DNA of 7,050 nt from Oscillospiraceae bacterium (lineage in GTDB: Bacteria; Bacillota_A; Clostridia; Oscillospirales; Oscillospiraceae), in assembly GCA_016302005.1 (NCBI GenBank), contig JAEDOK010000087.1:1-7050 (forward strand), read 5' to 3'. The notes below the pieces were generated by a model that searched no databases, had not been told where the DNA came from, and was given only the letters and a program-made list of their open reading frames with translations. The position numbers were made by a program, and so were the translations under genes. This document shows positions 5,724 through 7,050 of the stretch, piece by piece. Every line of letters starts with the position of its first letter. The first letter of the stretch is position 1.

Positions 5724-5733
5724 TGGTATCTCC
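5724..5733 (-). promoter_or_regulatory. Ribosome binding site deciding the ROK gene start
   Basis: On the minus strand GAGGAG lies six bases before the ATG at 5723 and touches the TGA stop of nahK (5736-5734). It supports the 460-residue product over the longer open frame and fits translational coupling with nahK. Confidence 0.8.
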
Positions 5734-6816
5734 TCAATGCTTTGCGGCTTCTTCCGCAACGATTTTTTGCATCTCGTCCCACTTTGTCTCCATGTCCGCC
5801 ACAAGCTTAAGCTGAGCGCGGGCGCGGACGAGGTTATGTTCGGGGTAAGCGGTCTTGAAATAACGGTCGCCGTCAAGATAGTCGGTCAGGAAGCGCACCG
5901 CCAGCTCCAGCGTGATGATCTTCGCGCCGAGCGGCAGAAGCTCCGTCTCCTTCTCGGTCAGGCTGCGGCAGGCGGTAAGGTAGCCCGCCGTGTAAACGCG
6001 GAACAGCTCCAAATTGATGCCCATCTTGCTCAGATCCGGCTCATCCTCCGGGGCAGTCGCCGCGCCGAAGCGGATGGAGTCGCCGAAATCATACAGCGAC
6101 GAGCCGGGCATGACGGTGTCGAGGTCGAGCACGCACATCGCCTTGCGCGTCTCGCGGTCGAGCAGGACATTGTTGAGCTTGGTGTCGTTGTGGGTCACGC
6201 GCAGGGGCAGCGCATTCGTTTCGAGCAGACGGCAGATGGTTCCCGCCTCCTCCTCCCGCGCCATGATAAAGTCAATCTCCGCCTGCACGCCTTCAGCTCT
6301 GCCCGCAGCGTTCTGCGCGAGGGCTTCCTTAAACATACGGTAGCGGTTAATGGTATTATGAAACAGTGGGATGGTTTCATGCAGCGTCTCTGCGGGAAAA
6401 TCGCGCAGTAATTCTTGGAAACGCCCAAATGCGATGGCGCTTTCGTAAAAATCGCGATCCGTCTCCGGCGCTTCGAGGCAAATGCCGTCGGCAAACTCAT
6501 AGCAGCGCCAATATTCGCCAGCTTCATCCACATAGGAATAATCGCCCGTGTCGGCAGTGACAAAATGCAGCGTCTCCGACGGGTCGGCTACGCGCTCGCT
6601 GAGGTATTTCGTCACTGCGCCGACATTCTCCATGACCGCCTTCGGGTCAGTGAAAACATATTTGTTGATACATTGTAAAATATAGACCTTGCCGTGTTCG
6701 GTCTTTACCTGATAAGTACTGTTAATATGCCCTGAACCAAATTCCTTGCAGCTGATGCAGGCACCGTCGGTCTGAAAATGCCCGACCACGGCATTCGGAT
6801 TAAGGGTTTTCTTCAT
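5734..6816 (-). CDS. nahK: N-acetylhexosamine 1-kinase (NahK/LnpB-like, aminoglycoside phosphotransferase fold)
   Basis: This 360-residue cytosolic kinase would phosphorylate the C1 hydroxyl of GlcNAc/GalNAc with ATP, giving N-acetylhexosamine-1-phosphates. It matches the Bifidobacterium NahK (LnpB) pattern along its length: FGSGHINSTYQV (26-37) and YILQCIN (45-51) in the N lobe, the catalytic loop LRVTHNDTKLNNVLLD (205-220, base D211), the metal-binding LDLDTVMPGSSLYDFGDSIR (230-249) and the C-terminal YPEHNLVRARAQLKLVADME (324-343). The length matches the roughly 360 residues of NahK. AGAGGA lies nine bases upstream of the ATG, with a good promoter behind it. It is first in a leftward cluster with the ROK protein (ten-base gap) and then nagA. 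In bifidobacteria NahK serves the lacto-N-biose/galacto-N-biose pathway; here no phosphorylase, galT or galE is in the window. The family call is strong; the exact sugar preference is inferred. Confidence 0.92.
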   Translation of the reverse strand: MKKTLNPNAVVGHFQTDGACISCKEFGSGHINSTYQVKTEHGKVYILQCINKYVFTDPKAVMENVGAVTKYLSERVADPSETLHFVTADTGDYSYVDEAGEYWRCYEFADGICLEAPETDRDFYESAIAFGRFQELLRDFPAETLHETIPLFHNTINRYRMFKEALAQNAAGRAEGVQAEIDFIMAREEEAGTICRLLETNALPLRVTHNDTKLNNVLLDRETRKAMCVLDLDTVMPGSSLYDFGDSIRFGAATAPEDEPDLSKMGINLELFRVYTAGYLTACRSLTEKETELLPLGAKIITLELAVRFLTDYLDGDRYFKTAYPEHNLVRARAQLKLVADMETKWDEMQKIVAEEAAKH

Positions 6817-6893
6817 GCGGGATCATCCTCTCGTTTCTTTCATCCTATGCACAAATGGCTTTCGGGTGTGTAAATTCGATGTTACGGTGTTTG

Positions 6894-6922
6894 ATTATAA
6901 CACGCATTTACCAAAAACGCAA
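6894..6922 (-). promoter_or_regulatory. Promoter of the nahK-ROK(-nagA) cluster
   Basis: On the minus strand TTGCGT (6922-6917) is followed after 17 bases by TATAAT (6899-6894), leaving a leader of about 70 bases before the nahK ATG. The leader shows no obvious riboswitch or terminator. The boxes resemble those of the lipid kinase promoter (TTGCGA-17-TATAAT). I see no clear catabolite-response or repressor palindrome. Confidence 0.8.
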
Positions 6923-6952
6923 GCAAATAATACATTTTCGACGATGTTTTCC

Positions 6953-6993
6953 AAAAAAACCTCAGACAAACGCGAGTTTTGTAGGTTTGTCTG
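6953..6993 (-). terminator. Probable intrinsic terminator of an upstream gene
   Basis: Read on the minus strand, the 9-bp stem CAGACAAAC / GTTTGTCTG (6993-6985 with 6971-6963, 13-base loop) is followed three bases later by seven T (opposite A6953-A6959). It would stop transcripts entering from a minus-strand gene beyond 7050, insulating the nahK promoter. Confidence 0.6.
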
Positions 6994-6999
6994 ATGCTA

Positions 7000-7033
7000 A
7001 AAACCGATTAAAATATTCATTTCAATCGGTTTT
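7000..7033. terminator. Second hairpin, possible tandem terminator
   Basis: AAAACCGATT (7000-7009) pairs perfectly with AATCGGTTTT (7024-7033) around a 14-base loop. On the minus strand the stem is followed by TTTTT, ending in TAGC. With the hairpin at 6963-6993 it forms a tandem pair ahead of the nahK promoter. The stem is only moderately GC-rich, so terminator strength is uncertain. Confidence 0.5.
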
Positions 7034-7035
7034 CA

Positions 7036-7050
7036 ACGCCGTACCGGCGT
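7036..7050. repeat. Short inverted repeat cut by the window edge
   Basis: ACGCCG (7036-7041) and CGGCGT (7045-7050) are inverted around TAC. The stem may continue past the window, so its full size and role cannot be judged. Confidence 0.4.

Noticed and set aside
5724..5876. Longer start for the ROK protein at 5876
   Set aside because: It would overlap the conserved C-terminus of nahK by more than 140 bases; the added residues look like out-of-frame nahK, and the GAGGAG site points to 5723.

Overview
The window looks like chromosomal DNA from a gut-type Clostridia bacterium (Bacillota, most likely Oscillospiraceae/Ruminococcaceae or a close relative). The reasons are a moderately high GC content (judged by eye), strong GAGGAG-type ribosome binding sites, sigma-A type promoters (TTGACA-17-TACAAT and TTGCGN-17-TATAAT), Gram-positive style intrinsic terminators, and the kind of dispersed palindromic intergenic repeats that are common in these genomes. 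The lineage is an inference, because there is no rRNA or other marker gene. No tRNA, rRNA, CRISPR array, transposase or phage gene was seen.

Layout. 1-364 is non-coding and holds a perfect hairpin, half of a palindromic repeat, a paired REP/MITE-like repeat and the terminator of the first gene. 365-1234 (-) is a YegS/DgkB-type diacylglycerol/lipid kinase. 1235-1401 is a divergent promoter region. 1402-1950 (+) is 5-formyltetrahydrofolate cyclo-ligase. It overlaps by ATGA with 1947-2654 (+), an unusual HicB-like plus DinB-like protein, and the pair ends at a strong terminator (2660-2699). 2705-2844 is a composite palindromic repeat with 11-bp inverted ends. 2863-2903 is the terminator of nagA, whose gene is 2918-4042 (-). 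4043-4340 is a gap carrying another paired repeat. 4341-5723 (-) is a divergent ROK-family protein with an extra N-terminal domain, and 5734-6816 (-) is an N-acetylhexosamine 1-kinase (NahK-like). Upstream of nahK are a good promoter and, further out, tandem hairpins that probably terminate a gene outside the window.

How the genes work together. nahK, the ROK gene and nagA all read leftward and make a small amino-sugar salvage cluster. NahK would phosphorylate GlcNAc/GalNAc at C1. NagA deacetylates GlcNAc-6-phosphate. The ROK protein lies in the position expected for a C6 hexosamine kinase that would make NagA's substrate, but it lacks the usual ROK zinc motif and the conserved substrate/zinc histidine. 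It is therefore either an atypical kinase or a sugar sensor. The most interesting items are this divergent ROK protein next to NahK, the HicB-DinB-like fusion translationally coupled to a folate enzyme, and the repeat family, whose central hairpins differ between copies by changes that keep base pairing.
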